Assembly: GCA_036245525.1 (NCBI GenBank)
Contig: BTPG01000005.1
Span: 181,040,838 to 181,104,837, forward strand
Origin: Semisulcospira habei
Taxonomy: Eukaryota > Mollusca > Gastropoda > Semisulcospiridae
Direction: 5' to 3'
Length of the DNA stretch: 64,000 nt
A program made the translations under genes and the position numbers. Shown in pieces: positions 63,015 to 64,000 of the stretch. The notes under the pieces are model-generated. The model did no database searches. It was not told where the DNA came from and worked only from the letters and a program-made list of their open reading frames with translations. Each line of letters opens with the position of its first letter. Within the stretch, counting starts at the first letter, position 1.

Positions 63015-63785
63015 AGTGAGGTTCTGTTTGCTACGAACGACTGCCAACAACGAAGGAGAGTGAAGTCACGGCGGATAACCAGAGTTTGCCAAGTGCATAG
63101 ACAACACTCCAAACGTGTCCAAGAGGCATAGATCCTATGCCTCTTGGAGATGTTTGAGGAGGAGCATAAGGAACTATGCCTCTTAGCATATGTTTGAGGA
63201 GGAACTATCCCTCTTAGAGATGTTTGAGGACGAACATGAGGAACTATGACTCTTAGATATGTTTGAGGAGGAACTATCCCTCTTAGAGATGTTTGAGGAC
63301 GAACATGAGGAACTATGCCTCTTAGATATGTTTGAGGAGGAACTATCCCTCTTAGAGATTTTGAGGACGATCATGAGGAACTATGCCTCTTAGAGATGTT
63401 TGAGGACGAACATGAGGAACTATGCCTCTTAGATATGTTTGAGGAGGAACTATCCCTCTTAGAGATTTTGAGGACGATCATGAGGAACTATGCCTCTTAG
63501 AGATGTTTGAGGACGAACATTAGGAACTATGCCTCTTAGATATGTTTGAGGAGGAACTATCCCTCTTAGAGATGTTTGAGGGGGATCATGAGGAACTATG
63601 CCTCTTAGAGATGTTTGAGGAGGAACTATCCCTCTTAGATATTTTGAGGACGATCATGAGGACCTATGCCTCCTGGAGATGTTTGGAGTGTTGTCTATGC
63701 TCATCGTGCAAGCTGGTTATCCACCGTGACTTCGCTCTAGATCGTTGGTGGGAGTCGTTCGGTTTAAACGTAACCTCGCTATTTA
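63015..63785. repeat. 770-bp inverted-repeat element with internal tandem array
   Basis: Arms of about 100 bp: 63015-63114 (agtgaggttctgtttgctac, cgactgccaacaacgaagga, gcatagacaacactccaaac) and 63681-63785 (gtttggagtgttgtctatgc, gctggttatccaccgtgact, gtcgttcggtttaaacgtaa). Between them is an array alternating gatgtttgaggaggaactat and gatgtttgaggacgaacatg with ctatgcctcttaga. The array starts with caagaggcatagatcctatg, cctcttgg, similar to the TPal-A stem. Repeats keep frames open; not coding. Confidence 0.88.
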
Positions 63786-63794
63786 TGAGAGAGA

Positions 63795-63941
63795 AATGAA
63801 ATAAATGAAATGAAATAGAATAAAACTTTATTTCTCAAGGATAAATAAGTAGGTACACAGATCTTTTTTCAATCATGTCCTTGCACACGCACTTACGCAA
63901 CACACACACGCGCGCAATAACAACTAATTAACATACACATA

Positions 63942-64000
<59 letters not shown>
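63795..64000. repeat. Dispersed repeat ending in (GA)n, reaching the window edge
   Basis: gaaatgaaataaatgaaatg, ctttatttctcaaggataaa, taagtaggtacacagatctt and (AG)n from 63946 to the end. Second copy of the sequence at 12484-12808. Confidence 0.82.

Overview
This window reads as non-coding, repeat-dense DNA from a metazoan nuclear genome. It holds long GA/GT/AT/ACTC microsatellites, tRNA-headed SINEs, CR1/L2-type and RTE-like LINE fragments, a Harbinger-like DNA transposon and dozens of short palindromic elements. The repeat style (SINE tails of the form stem-loop plus GTTAAAC, GCGC...TATTATT tails, gtgaccttgacctt repeats) points to a mollusc, perhaps a gastropod; that is inference. I found no convincing host exon, rRNA gene, functional tRNA gene or bacterial-type feature. 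The only credible protein-coding sequence belongs to retrotransposons, plus a short N-terminal remnant in the Harbinger-like element.

The dominant signal is a superfamily of small palindromic elements bounded by TTAA, called TPal here. TPal-A (about 205-230 bp, ends TTAACCCCTTCACTGCC, central 66-bp palindrome CAAGAGGCATAGATCC...) and TPal-B (about 214 bp, ends TTAACTCATTCAGCCC, central 90-bp palindrome around AGCTTGGCGCC) each occur more than twenty times across the window. TPal-C (51-79 bp) and TPal-D (117 bp) share the TTAACTCATTC end but have unrelated palindromes. At 40.5-42.2 kb a reiterated host-like sequence shows the unoccupied TTAA sites of two insertions, so the boundaries are supported inside the window. 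TTAA duplication and C-rich ends suggest piggyBac-type mobilisation.

Layout. 0.6-11.7 kb: TPal elements, a 56-bp arm array of TPal-B (3.35-3.87 kb), three back-to-back elements at 6.0-6.65 kb. 12.1-12.8 kb: GA tracts. 14.4-15.0 kb: 27-bp minisatellite inside a palindrome. 16-21.6 kb: TPal-A/B/C and other hairpins. 22.6-23.6 kb: 44-bp minisatellite between inverted ends. 23.9-30.6 kb: SINEs, an RTE-like LINE with 12-bp target duplication, a double-palindrome TPal-B. 31.7-36.0 kb: 32-bp array split by a 3-kb LINE (copy A). 37-55 kb: TPal elements with nested SINEs, a 511-bp Harbinger-like element, LINE fragment C. 55-57.1 kb: fewer hairpins. 57.3-60.95 kb: microsatellite, containing a Harbinger-like element, containing LINE copy B (open frame). 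62.5-63.8 kb: TPal-D and a 770-bp palindrome with an internal array.

Four observations stand out. A discrete retroposon of only 52-56 bp occurs four times with 12-14-bp target duplications and the same 5' boundary. LINE copy A differs from copies B and C by strand-biased A-to-G change on its sense strand, as expected of ADAR-type hyperediting. Palindromic elements repeatedly appear as seeds of tandem arrays. Several SINE families share one 3' stem-loop tail.
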